A DNA stretch of 8,458 bases from Candidatus Cloacimonas sp. 4484_140 (lineage in GTDB: Bacteria > Cloacimonadota > Cloacimonadia > JGIOTU-2): positions 1-8,458 of the forward strand of contig MVCT01000038.1 of NCBI GenBank assembly GCA_002049945.1. The letters are read 5' to 3'. Below are positions 1 through 5,913 of the stretch, one piece after another (positions within the stretch are counted from its first letter, which is position 1; every line of letters begins with the position of its first letter). Made by a program: the position numbers and the translations under genes. Below the pieces are notes generated by a model. The model was not told the origin of the DNA. It saw nothing but the letters and a program-made list of their open reading frames with translations, and made no database searches.

Positions 1-380
1 TACATCCAATTAGTTAAATTTCCATGTACGGACCATTTGATCGCTTTCAATATTTCGTAACAGATCTTTGTTTTCGTCTGCTCTTTTTCGCAGGCATATT
101 CTTTCTGCAGATCCTCTAAAAAGGGTACCACATTTGAGTCTGCGAGTTGCCCTAACGCCCAGACAGCATGTATCTTATCCTTCTCATTATGATCATCTGA
201 TCGTATATACAGCATCAAAGAGTGCACACAATCCTCCCCGAACTCCTGCTTTGCTTCCACACTTACATTCTTTACTCCAGTATAGATCGCATGAAAGGAA
301 AAAACTATTGATAAAATAATAAAAAAAATTGCAATGATGAACACATAAAAAATATATTTTTTAAGTTTTTTTGTGTTCAT
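1..380 (-). CDS. Membrane-anchored HEAT-repeat protein, C-terminus cut by window edge
   Basis: Reading leftward from the ATG at 380-378 gives 126 codons with no stop before the window edge. Residues 9-29 are one strongly hydrophobic segment after a Lys-rich start, so this is an N-terminal membrane anchor or uncleaved signal. The remainder is soluble; residues about 68-115 contain a HEAT-like helix pair (DKIHAVWALGQLADSNVVPF), typical of protein-interaction scaffolds. Similar small 'HEAT repeat domain-containing' proteins end soon after a motif like the LTNW at 122-125, so probably only a few residues are missing (inference from memory of the family). The start is supported by AGGGA five bases upstream, which overlaps the TAG stop of the EamA gene 8 bp before it; the two are surely co-transcribed. 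The function is unknown. C97 and C107 could form a disulfide if the domain is periplasmic. Confidence 0.8.
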   Translation of the reverse strand, partial: MNTKKLKKYIFYVFIIAIFFIILSIVFSFHAIYTGVKNVSVEAKQEFGEDCVHSLMLYIRSDDHNEKDKIHAVWALGQLADSNVVPFLEDLQKEYACEKEQTKTKICYEILKAIKWSVHGNLTNWM

Positions 381-388
381 ACTTTTCC

Positions 389-811
389 CTAAATTGTCAG
401 AATCACGATCCCGCTGATAGTGAGAAGTATCCCAACTCCTGTTTTTAGTGTCAGGGGTTCACCTGCAAAAATGATACCCATCAACGCTCCAAATAATGGG
501 GAGGTAAATGCAATGGGCATAACCTGCTCGAGATTCCCTCCCTTAAGTGCATGATAAAAACACAGCATCCCGACTGAACCTGCAACAATACCACCGCCAA
601 TTATCATATATGCCAATGCTTTTGTTCCGGCTTGAGGAATGGTCTTCCAGTACGGAATACTCACAATTCCAAGGATAATGAGGGCTATGAAAGTACGAAT
701 AGTAATTCCCATTTGCGGTGCAAGATTTCCCATATGAAGTCCCTTTTTTTCAAAATAACCGCCCACTCCCCATGCGATTGCAGTCACAAGTGCAAATAAC
801 TGCGGTTTCAT
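389..811 (-). CDS. Half-size EamA/DMT-superfamily transporter
   Basis: This 140-residue protein is almost entirely hydrophobic, with about five membrane segments and one EamA domain. It opens with the typical ALVTAIAWGVGGYFEKKG and closes with a GEPLTLKTGVGILLTISGIVIL segment like the second half of EamA repeats. Full-length family members have two such units (about 300 aa, 10 helices); single-unit forms of about 140 aa are common and probably act as dimers. The substrate cannot be told from sequence. Start choice: GGAGGT at 824-819 sits 7 bases before the ATG at 811-809. An in-frame GTG at 820-818 lies inside that Shine-Dalgarno and is therefore not the start. It lies 26 bp after the TMEM175-like gene and 8 bp before the HEAT protein gene. 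Confidence 0.9.
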   Translation of the reverse strand: MKPQLFALVTAIAWGVGGYFEKKGLHMGNLAPQMGITIRTFIALIILGIVSIPYWKTIPQAGTKALAYMIIGGGIVAGSVGMLCFYHALKGGNLEQVMPIAFTSPLFGALMGIIFAGEPLTLKTGVGILLTISGIVILTI

Positions 812-837
812 CAGCCGCACCTCCGGAATTTTTTATT

Positions 838-1500
838 TTATGATTTGTTCTTAAATCGAGATCGTATGAAGCTATGAATCATAGGAATCAGCAGATACGG
901 AATAGATGAATATGCAGGGATAATAAAAGCGACGATCATACATATCATTGCGACGAGAGGTGTGACCCACGATTTAAGTAATATATACTTAATTAAATTT
1001 TCAGAAACATCGTCTTTTAATAAACGCCTGTTTTTCGAAGCATATTGCCAGCTCAGAAGAAACGATACACTGATGAGGAACATATTCAAGTGAAAAGGAA
1101 TCTGACTGACCCAATAAATCGGTAATTCTCCAGCAAGATCGGAAGTGAATGGCAATAATGCCGTGAACATGAGAAATATAATATTTAACCAAAGATGTGT
1201 CGGATTCGTTGCTCTCAGATGTGAAAACTGCGAGTGATGAGCAGTCCAGAATTTTGCCAGGATCATAAAACTCAACATGTAAATATAGAGCACATGCCCT
1301 TGAGATTGCAGGAAAACTTTGATTTGTGATTGATTAAGCAATTCAACTTTTTGCGGCAGATCGATAGACAATACCAATAGGGTCATGACAATAGCAAAGA
1401 TGCCGTCTGTTAATGCTTCGATCCTGTTAAGGGTTAGCCAGCGATGATGTTTATCAGTTACCTGATTCACATCTGATTTTTTCTCTTTGGGCATTTTCAT
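838..1500 (-). CDS. TMEM175-family (DUF1211) integral membrane protein, putative potassium channel
   Basis: This 220-residue protein carries the family hallmarks. R26 and the LTDGIFAIVMTLLVLSIDLP stretch at 30-49 match the first helix (usual form FSDGVFAI). FWTAHHSQF at 84-92 is the conserved W-x-x-H-H motif of helix 2, and N106 with LLPF at 115-118 marks helix 3. I count about six helices (near 28-46, 69-88, 103-120, 133-153, 175-195 and 197-212), the usual length for bacterial TMEM175. Characterised bacterial members form tetrameric K+ channels; applying that here is by family only. Its ATG directly follows the TAA of the preceding gene (no gap) and I see no Shine-Dalgarno, so translation probably depends on coupling. 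A second in-frame ATG at codon 3 is an alternative start. The FSDG serine is Thr here and the Phe is Leu. Confidence 0.9.
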   Translation of the reverse strand: MKMPKEKKSDVNQVTDKHHRWLTLNRIEALTDGIFAIVMTLLVLSIDLPQKVELLNQSQIKVFLQSQGHVLYIYMLSFMILAKFWTAHHSQFSHLRATNPTHLWLNIIFLMFTALLPFTSDLAGELPIYWVSQIPFHLNMFLISVSFLLSWQYASKNRRLLKDDVSENLIKYILLKSWVTPLVAMICMIVAFIIPAYSSIPYLLIPMIHSFIRSRFKNKS

Positions 1501-1935
1501 TTATTGCTTTGTGGCTGTATAGGTTCCTTGTACCGTATCAGTTGCGGTATAAGCCATAAATGTTCCGGCAAGCTGTGTAGTACTTTGGAAAATTCCCTGA
1601 ATATTTACCTGTGATCCGGGTTCAGCACCCAGTTTCGTAAAGTTATAAGCATCATTGATAATTTCAGCGATTCCATCCGAATCAGTATATTCTATCTCTT
1701 GATATCCCGGTGTGCCATCAATATTTGGATAATACAATTTGATCGTAGTGATTTTCTCTTTATTGCTTACATTGCTAATAGTCACCGCAATAGTATCGGC
1801 ATATTGAGTCTGTCCCAACCAGTTTCCAAGATATTTGAAATCGGGTGTAGGTCCGCTACTTGATTTTGAACAAAACGAGAATGCCAGGGAAATAAGTACA
1901 ATCGCCGTCATAATTACATACGTTTTTTTCATCAT
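1501..1935 (-). CDS. Small exported protein, probable lipoprotein, function unknown
   Basis: A 144-residue protein with a clear signal peptide: Lys-Lys at 3-4, a hydrophobic core at about 6-20, then C22 followed by SKSSSGPTP, a flexible Ser/Pro tether typical of lipoproteins. The lipobox is imperfect (S-F-C; position -1 is Phe rather than Gly/Ala/Ser), so lipidation is likely but not certain. The mature part is rich in Thr, Ile and Tyr with alternating hydrophobic residues, for example at about 48-72 and 108-140, suggesting a small beta-sandwich or barrel. I recognise no named family; it may resemble small lipocalin-like lipoproteins that end in a G-T-Y-T strand, but this is only an impression. 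Two adjacent ATGs are possible: AAGGA lies 4 bases before the first (1935) and 7 before the second (1932), and the second spacing is more usual. It follows the methyltransferase by 18 bp and abuts the TMEM175-like gene. Confidence 0.85.
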   Translation of the reverse strand: MMKKTYVIMTAIVLISLAFSFCSKSSSGPTPDFKYLGNWLGQTQYADTIAVTISNVSNKEKITTIKLYYPNIDGTPGYQEIEYTDSDGIAEIINDAYNFTKLGAEPGSQVNIQGIFQSTTQLAGTFMAYTATDTVQGTYTATKQ

Positions 1936-1953
1936 TACATCCTTGTATTTTTA

Positions 1954-2529
1954 TTATGAATATATTCCTGTATATTCTTTATTCGTCTTTATGGAAAAAT
2001 CTATTTCTTTTTTGTCAACATCCTTGAATAATTGTCTGATCTCCTCATAAGGCATTCCATGAGATTTTTTGATTGGCTCTCTTACATAGATTCGACCATC
2101 AGGTCTGAGAATTCGGGAGAGCTGTTTCACAACTTTGTGGCGTTTTTCAGGGTGAATATCATGCAGTACGTGATGTATAAGAATTACATCGAATGTATTA
2201 TCATGGATATTGGCATTATCTATATAAGTATTAAGAAATGTTACATTCTTGAATGTTCCCAATCTCTTTCTTAATCTTTTAATCCAGCATGTTGAGGGTT
2301 CAAGGCACGTGAGATGCCCGTCAGGAATTCTTTTGATCAATATTTTAGATGCTATGCCGCCACCGCTTCCAAAATCGAGTATATTTTCAGAACCTAATAG
2401 CGAAATTGACTCAATATATTTATTGTAGAAACCTGCACCTCCCAGCATATACACCAATGAATCACTGAGCTTGAACAGAAATGAAGGTCTGTCGAAATCA
2501 ATTTCCTTGAATTCTTTAGAATTTTTCAT
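1954..2529 (-). CDS. Class I SAM-dependent methyltransferase
   Basis: This 191-residue protein has the methyltransferase-11/25-type Rossmann core. Motif I is ILDFGSGGGIAS (50-61), which binds SAM. The acidic residue ending strand 2 is E77 in CLEPS. NANIHDNTFDVILIHHVLHD (105-124) covers strand 4, and LRPDGRIYVREP (141-152) covers the strand 5 region. Helices before and after the core are short, and there is no recognisable substrate domain, so the methyl acceptor is unknown. Small-molecule or lipid targets are usual for this group. The start has AAGGA 6 bases upstream. It is the first intact gene of the left-hand cluster. The spacer before it holds a repeat, a hairpin and a gene relic, so its promoter is unclear. 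A 37-codon ORF upstream ends in a 4-bp ATGA overlap with this start. Confidence 0.92.
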   Translation of the reverse strand: MKNSKEFKEIDFDRPSFLFKLSDSLVYMLGGAGFYNKYIESISLLGSENILDFGSGGGIASKILIKRIPDGHLTCLEPSTCWIKRLRKRLGTFKNVTFLNTYIDNANIHDNTFDVILIHHVLHDIHPEKRHKVVKQLSRILRPDGRIYVREPIKKSHGMPYEEIRQLFKDVDKKEIDFSIKTNKEYTGIYS

Positions 2530-2568
2530 TTGTAATCCTTTCTATTCTGCACCAATTTTTTTAAGAAG

Positions 2569-2599
2569 CTATGGAATCTTTTTTTTGTTATTCCATTAG
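2569..2599. repeat. Inverted repeat (hairpin) with A/T-only-rich loop
   Basis: ATGGAAT at 2571-2577 pairs with ATTCCAT at 2590-2596 around a 12-base loop that contains a run of eight T. CT/AG outside extends the stem by two pairs with one bulged base. No U-run follows the stem on the minus (transcribed) strand, so it is not a canonical intrinsic terminator. It lies in the leader of the methyltransferase gene, directly beside the CTCTGTG repeat. Confidence 0.5.
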
Positions 2600-2602
2600 G
2601 TT

Positions 2603-2626
2603 TCTCTGTGCCCTCTGTGGTTTTAA
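2603..2626 (+). repeat. Intergenic CTCTGTG tandem repeat ending in GTGGTTTTAAA
   Basis: Two copies of CTCTGTG begin at 2604 and 2613 (period 9), and the second runs into GTGGTTTTAAAT. I know this style of short element (CTCTGTG units ending in GTGGTT) from intergenic regions of several environmental bacterial lineages, usually downstream of genes; this is recollection, not a search result. It has the same polarity and a similar GTGGTT end as the TTTCGTG element at 4031-4092, so the two look like members of one class. Confidence 0.55.
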
Positions 2627-2641
2627 ATGACTTTTTCATAC

Positions 2642-2689
2642 TTATATTGTCCTATCTTGAGGACTTCCATTAAAGGCAACAACCTTCAT
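2642..2689 (-). pseudogene. Relic of an NADPH-dependent FMN reductase / flavodoxin-fold gene (15 codons left)
   Basis: CAGGAGGAAC at 2700-2691 is a near-perfect Shine-Dalgarno, with the ATG at 2689-2687 four bases after AGGAGG. The frame reads MKVVAFNGSPQDRTI and then TAA. MK-x-V-x-F-NGSP is the classic N-terminus of NADPH-dependent FMN reductases and iron-sulfur flavoproteins: strand beta-1 followed by the phosphate-binding NGSP(R) loop that holds FMN. Normal members have about 180-210 residues, and nothing like their remaining sequence follows; instead the DNA runs into the CTCTGTG repeat within 20 bases. It begins 22 bp after the aminotransferase stop, so it was once the next gene of that operon. 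The alternative, a translated leader peptide, is less likely given the motif match. Confidence 0.7.
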
Positions 2690-2711
2690 TGTTCCTCCTG
2701 ATATATTTTTC

Positions 2712-3833
2712 TCATGAACTTGTGGCTTCCAGAATATAATGCAAGGTTTTTTCCACATCTTCTTCATTATTGTAAAGATGGAACGAGAAACGAATATTTC
2801 CTTCCCGCAGAGAACAAAGTACTTTTTTACTAATTAATACTTCATAAACTTTTTTGCTATCCCTAAAATTAATTGAGACGATTGCGGACCTTCTCTTGCC
2901 GCCAGGGCTTACAACTTCAAAATCCAAGTTTTTACATTCATCTGCAAAATAATTGGCAAGTTTAAGGGCGTGTTTCTCGATATTTTGAATACCCAGCTCA
3001 TTAATAAGTTCCAGAGATTTATTCATAGCAAAAAGCGCCTGGTAGGTCAAGCTGCCGATCTCGAATCGAGTCGCATTATTCGGCTCTGAAATATCATATT
3101 TGCCAACATCTGAAAAATCCTTTGTCTCAAGAAATCTCTGCAGCCATCCCTGAAAGAGAGATCGGATCGGAGCATCCTTTCTTACATAGAGTGCACCCGT
3201 GCCATAAGGTGAAAGAAGCCATTTCTGTCCACCTGTGGAGAATGTATCAACACCTGATTTTTCAAGTTCAGGATAGAGTACACCTGCTCCCTGTATTCCA
3301 TCAACACATAGCAGAGATCTATTCTTTTTCGCTATCTCTGCACATTGTTTCAGGTCAAATCGGAATCCATCATAAAAACGCACCCAGGAAGGAGCGATCA
3401 CCTTTGCATCATACCGATCGAAGAATATTTCATCAGATGTATCATTTATAACAATTTCAGCACCGCGGGATTCATGGACTTTCCATGGATAAAAATTTGC
3501 AGGGAATTCTTTGGCAGGGAGCAGTATTTTATCACATTTATGAAAGTCAATACCCCATGCAGCCATATTGATACCGTAAGATGTGTTGTTGATAAGCGCG
3601 ATGTCCTCGGCGGGAGCACCCAAAATTATGCCCAATTTTTCTCTGATCTGCTCGATCACTTCAAAAGTTTCGGGTTGGGATTGTATTGTTTCTCCACGAT
3701 AAAAATTCATGAAGCGATCCTGCTCGGCAATCGCAGTTTCAGGCACAACACCAGTGGAAGCTGTATTTAAATAAGTACAAGTTTTAAAAATCGGAAAAAG
3801 TTCGTTTCGCTCTTTATTGGTCAGTAAAGCCAT
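2712..3833 (-). CDS. Class V aminotransferase-fold PLP enzyme
   Basis: A full-length (373 aa) fold-type I PLP enzyme. Visible features are the N-terminal YLNTASTGVVP (21-31); NNTSYGINMAA (82-92), which contacts the PLP phosphate; SWVRFYDGFRFDL (149-161); D178 in CVDGIQGAG, which pairs with the pyridine nitrogen; and K204 in STGGQKWLLSPYGTG, the Schiff-base lysine. The C-terminal IRFSFHLYNNEEDVEK is the usual IRxSxHxYN motif, which binds the substrate carboxylate. The cysteine desulfurase loop (R-x-G-x-H-C) is absent: VLCSLREGN takes its place, so this is probably not a NifS/SufS-type sulfur donor. It may be an amino-acid lyase or transaminase of the group often labelled 'selenocysteine lyase-like'; the substrate is unknown. 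The start has only a weak AGGT upstream. It follows a 291-bp spacer, so it may have its own promoter. Confidence 0.92.
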   Translation of the reverse strand: MALLTNKERNELFPIFKTCTYLNTASTGVVPETAIAEQDRFMNFYRGETIQSQPETFEVIEQIREKLGIILGAPAEDIALINNTSYGINMAAWGIDFHKCDKILLPAKEFPANFYPWKVHESRGAEIVINDTSDEIFFDRYDAKVIAPSWVRFYDGFRFDLKQCAEIAKKNRSLLCVDGIQGAGVLYPELEKSGVDTFSTGGQKWLLSPYGTGALYVRKDAPIRSLFQGWLQRFLETKDFSDVGKYDISEPNNATRFEIGSLTYQALFAMNKSLELINELGIQNIEKHALKLANYFADECKNLDFEVVSPGGKRRSAIVSINFRDSKKVYEVLISKKVLCSLREGNIRFSFHLYNNEEDVEKTLHYILEATSS

Positions 3834-4124
3834 TGTAACCTACCGGTTTTATAAATCTTTGTTTTAGTTTCAATTTAAATCCAGAAATCCAATGTGCCTT
3901 TACAAAATCTTTTCTTTATAAAATTTGAGAAAAATATTCTTGAGATACTACTCCCAAAATTTCTTAATCCATTTTCAATACTCTTTAACATTTCTCGCTG
4001 AATGGCTTAAGTTTTTTTGTTAAATTATTTTTTCGTGTTTTTTCGTGCCTTTCGCCTGCATCGGCGTAGCGTAGCGAAGACGTGTGGTTCATAATTATTA
4101 ATCAATTTTTGCTTCTATTAATGT
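3834..4124. other. 291-bp spacer between the thioredoxin lipoprotein and the aminotransferase genes
   Basis: Apart from the repeat at 4031-4092 this stretch is AT-rich and I see no clear terminator or strong promoter. Two ATG-led frames exist on the minus strand: 4092-3985 (35 aa, beginning inside the repeat) and 3991-3875 (38 aa). Neither has a convincing Shine-Dalgarno or family match. A direct repeat GGATTT-CT-GGATTT occurs near 3890-3875 on the minus strand. Confidence 0.5.
4031..4092 (+). repeat. TTTCGTG tandem repeat interrupted by a 28-bp GC-rich insert
   Basis: TTTCGTG starts at 4031 and again at 4041; a third TTTCG starts at 4050. The expected continuation TGTGGTTCAT appears only at 4083-4092. 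Bases 4055-4082 are a separate 28-bp block, far more GC-rich than its surroundings, with GCGTA repeated in tandem (GCGTAGCGTAGCG at 4064-4076). Removing 4055-4082 restores a regular TTTCGTG-TTTTTTCGTG-CCTTTCGTG-TGGTTCAT element. The insert ends in CG, the same two bases that precede it, so it could be a 26-bp unit with a 2-bp target duplication. It has weak self-complementarity (TCGGCGTAGC against TCGCTACGC read from the other strand). Confidence 0.6.
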
Positions 4125-5006
4125 TTACTTCGGCAAATTATCATTGATAAGTTTTTGAAATTCCGGAACAAATTCCTCAGTAAATCCTATTTCTTTTTTG
4201 AGCATTTTTCCCTCAGGAGAAATGAAAAAAGTCGTGGGAATGCTTTTTATACCGAACATTTTTGAGACTTCTCTTTCACTATCTGTAAGCAATATATAGT
4301 TCATATCCGTTCCAGTGGCAGCAAGATCATTTTTAAAATTAATTAATGTTTCAGTATCTTCGGCACTAACCCCGATAACAGTCAATCCCCTATTTTTATA
4401 ATTGTTATAAAATTCTACAAGATATGGGATCTCTACTTTACAGGGAGGGCACCAGGTCGCCCAGAAGTCAAGTATGATAAGTCCCCCGACTTCACTTAAT
4501 GTGAGAATATTGCCGTTTAGATCTTTCAGAGTAAAATCAAATACATCCATAAAAGATACTATTCCGGCTTCCACATCTTCCCATACATGCAAGGTAGCTT
4601 TAGTTTTATTTATTTTTTCAATTATCGTGTCTTTACTCTCCACCCCTATGAAATAATCCTGAATATCACCGTCACTGAACATCACGACTGTTGGGGATCC
4701 GTCTTTTATATGAAATTGTATTTGGTTGAGAAATTGTTCATTTTTTTTAACGTCCATCATAACAATAACAACATCCTGCATTTCATTCTGAATTTCTTCA
4801 AGGGCTGCGAGCACATCATTACAGTTATCACAATTTGCCGGAATAAATGCTGCGACAAGAAGCTCATTCATAATAAGATCATTAAAATTATCACCGGTCA
4901 TCTCGATCAAAGAGCTCTTTTTAGCTGAGCAGCCGAACGCAACGAGCAATCCAGCAATAAATAGGGCAAAACCAAATTTTCGTATGATAGTTTTCGTACT
5001 TTTCAT
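4125..5006 (-). CDS. Lipoprotein with two thioredoxin-fold domains (TlpA/ResA-like C-terminal half)
   Basis: A 293-residue exported protein. A lipobox (VAFGC, C26) follows a hydrophobic core at 11-24, so it should be anchored in the cell envelope. Domain 1 (about 33-135) has a thioredoxin-like layout with CDNC at 59-62 and a cis-proline site GSPTVVMF (103-110). Domain 2 (about 150-293) is AhpC/TSA-TlpA-like: FTLKDLNGN, then LDFWATWCPPCK with C186 and C189, and the cis-proline GIKSIPTTFFISPEGK (252-267). TlpA/ResA proteins reduce or exchange disulfides outside the cytoplasm, for example in cytochrome c maturation; a two-active-site protein could relay electrons between its own domains (inference). 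The start is firm: AGGAG lies 5 bases upstream of the ATG. It begins 46 bp after the FAD subunit gene with no visible terminator between, so read-through is likely. Confidence 0.92.
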   Translation of the reverse strand: MKSTKTIIRKFGFALFIAGLLVAFGCSAKKSSLIEMTGDNFNDLIMNELLVAAFIPANCDNCNDVLAALEEIQNEMQDVVIVMMDVKKNEQFLNQIQFHIKDGSPTVVMFSDGDIQDYFIGVESKDTIIEKINKTKATLHVWEDVEAGIVSFMDVFDFTLKDLNGNILTLSEVGGLIILDFWATWCPPCKVEIPYLVEFYNNYKNRGLTVIGVSAEDTETLINFKNDLAATGTDMNYILLTDSEREVSKMFGIKSIPTTFFISPEGKMLKKEIGFTEEFVPEFQKLINDNLPK

Positions 5007-5052
5007 CTTTTCTCCTGATTATTTAATTATTTACAATGTATAAATTTACTTA

Positions 5053-5913
5053 TTAAGTCAAATTCATTAAACTTGAAAACAAGAGCTGCTGCAGGGCGGG
5101 AATTTTGTAGAAAGTGGACCAGCGGACTCCGGTTTCATCAAGGATTTTTTGAGCGACCTTTCTGCTCACACCTTTCCACAAATCTGGGGATATTGTCTGC
5201 TGAAATAGTTCATGCTCAAGAACTTTCAATCTTTTTGGAATCGGAAATAACGCGCCCAAAGCAAATCGAATATCCTCGATTTTATTATTCTTGCTCTTAA
5301 GTAAAATAGCATAACTCAATCTGCTTATTGAAACTCCTGATCTTCGTCCGAGTTTTTGAAAGCAATATTTCCAATTTTTATCAGGTAACGGAAGAAGAAT
5401 TTCAGTTAAAATTTCATCGGGATGAATTTCTGTTTTGTATGGTTTGATAAGAATATTTTCCAAAGGCACGATTCTTTCATTATTATCTGATAAAATTCTG
5501 ACCTTTGCATCATACACAAGAAGCGGTGCAATGCTGTCCGCACACGCAGCAAGATTACAGATGTTCCCGCCAATAGTTGAAATATTTCGTATTTGAGGTG
5601 AACCGATCTTTTCAACAGCCATCTTGAGCACAGGGAAATTTGATCTCACAAATTCATTGTTACTTATTTCTGTAAAAGTGCAACACGCTCCGATCCTGCA
5701 AATATTATCTTTCACCCCGATATTTCTGAGTTCCTTAATTTCATGAATATCGACTATATGCTTTACTGCATCGAATTTGCTGTCCCCTTTACGGATATCC
5801 ACAAGCACATCGGTTCCGCCAGCAATGACTCTGCTTTGCGTGCTGTTTTTGTTCATAAATTCAAGAACTGGTTTTAATTTGGTAAATCTGTGAAAAGAAT
5901 ATTGTTTCTTCAT
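5053..5913 (-). CDS. xdhB: FAD-binding subunit of a xanthine dehydrogenase-family molybdenum hydroxylase
   Basis: This 286-residue protein matches the medium (FAD) subunit of the CoxM/XdhB/YgfM group in length and motifs. VIAGGTDVLVDIRKG (29-43) and IGSPQIRNISTIGGNICNLA (103-122) are the two FAD pyrophosphate-binding loops. The C-terminal third, with QKLGRRSGVSISRLSYAIL, is the CO dehydrogenase flavoprotein C-terminal domain, ending in RWSTFYKIPALQQLLF. It takes electrons from the [2Fe-2S] subunit and passes them to NAD+ or another acceptor. The ATG overlaps the TGA of the molybdenum subunit gene (ATGA, 5913-5910), and there is no Shine-Dalgarno, so translation depends on the upstream gene; this suits equal subunit amounts. 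The symbol is by family; the substrate is not proven. No [2Fe-2S] subunit gene follows it. Confidence 0.93.
   Translation of the reverse strand: MKKQYSFHRFTKLKPVLEFMNKNSTQSRVIAGGTDVLVDIRKGDSKFDAVKHIVDIHEIKELRNIGVKDNICRIGACCTFTEISNNEFVRSNFPVLKMAVEKIGSPQIRNISTIGGNICNLAACADSIAPLLVYDAKVRILSDNNERIVPLENILIKPYKTEIHPDEILTEILLPLPDKNWKYCFQKLGRRSGVSISRLSYAILLKSKNNKIEDIRFALGALFPIPKRLKVLEHELFQQTISPDLWKGVSRKVAQKILDETGVRWSTFYKIPALQQLLFSSLMNLT

Larger units (their letters stand above)
2526..2639 (-). other. Possible small ORF (37 aa) across a CTCTGTG repeat, overlapping the methyltransferase start
   Basis: An ATG at 2639-2637 opens 37 codons ending with TGA at 2528-2526, overlapping the methyltransferase ATG as ATGA. 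Residues 7-13 (TTEGTEK) are simply the minus-strand reading of the CTCTGTG repeat. The rest is Lys/Arg-rich (KKRFHSFLKKL). There is no Shine-Dalgarno and no recognised homology. It may be a chance reading frame, but the ATGA overlap would allow coupled translation. I rate it as unlikely to encode a stable protein. Confidence 0.2.

Noticed and set aside
68..319. 83-aa open frame on the plus strand
   Set aside because: It lies antisense to the HEAT-repeat protein frame, which has a membrane anchor, a family-like motif and a ribosome binding site; the plus-strand product looks like nothing known.
818..820. GTG as start of the EamA gene
   Set aside because: The GTG is part of the GGAGGT ribosome binding site; the ATG at 811-809 is correctly spaced from it.
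2569..2599. Hairpin as a transcription terminator for the aminotransferase transcript
   Set aside because: There is no U-run after the stem on the transcribed strand and the stem is short and AT-rich, so I list it only as an inverted repeat.
3345..3770. 141-aa open frame on the plus strand within the aminotransferase gene
   Set aside because: It is antisense to conserved PLP-enzyme motifs and has no recognisable domain.
3875..3991. 38-aa minus-strand ORF in the spacer before the aminotransferase gene
   Set aside because: It has no Shine-Dalgarno and no recognised motif, and its composition fits random AT-rich DNA.
2603..4092. CRISPR-like repeats
   Set aside because: The repeat units are under 12 bp, contiguous rather than spaced, and there are no cas genes.
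5007..5052. Promoter or terminator between xdhB and the thioredoxin lipoprotein gene
   Set aside because: The 46 bp are AT-rich and contain weak TATAAT-like and inverted stretches, but no properly spaced -35/-10 pair and no stem with a U-run; only the Shine-Dalgarno is clear.
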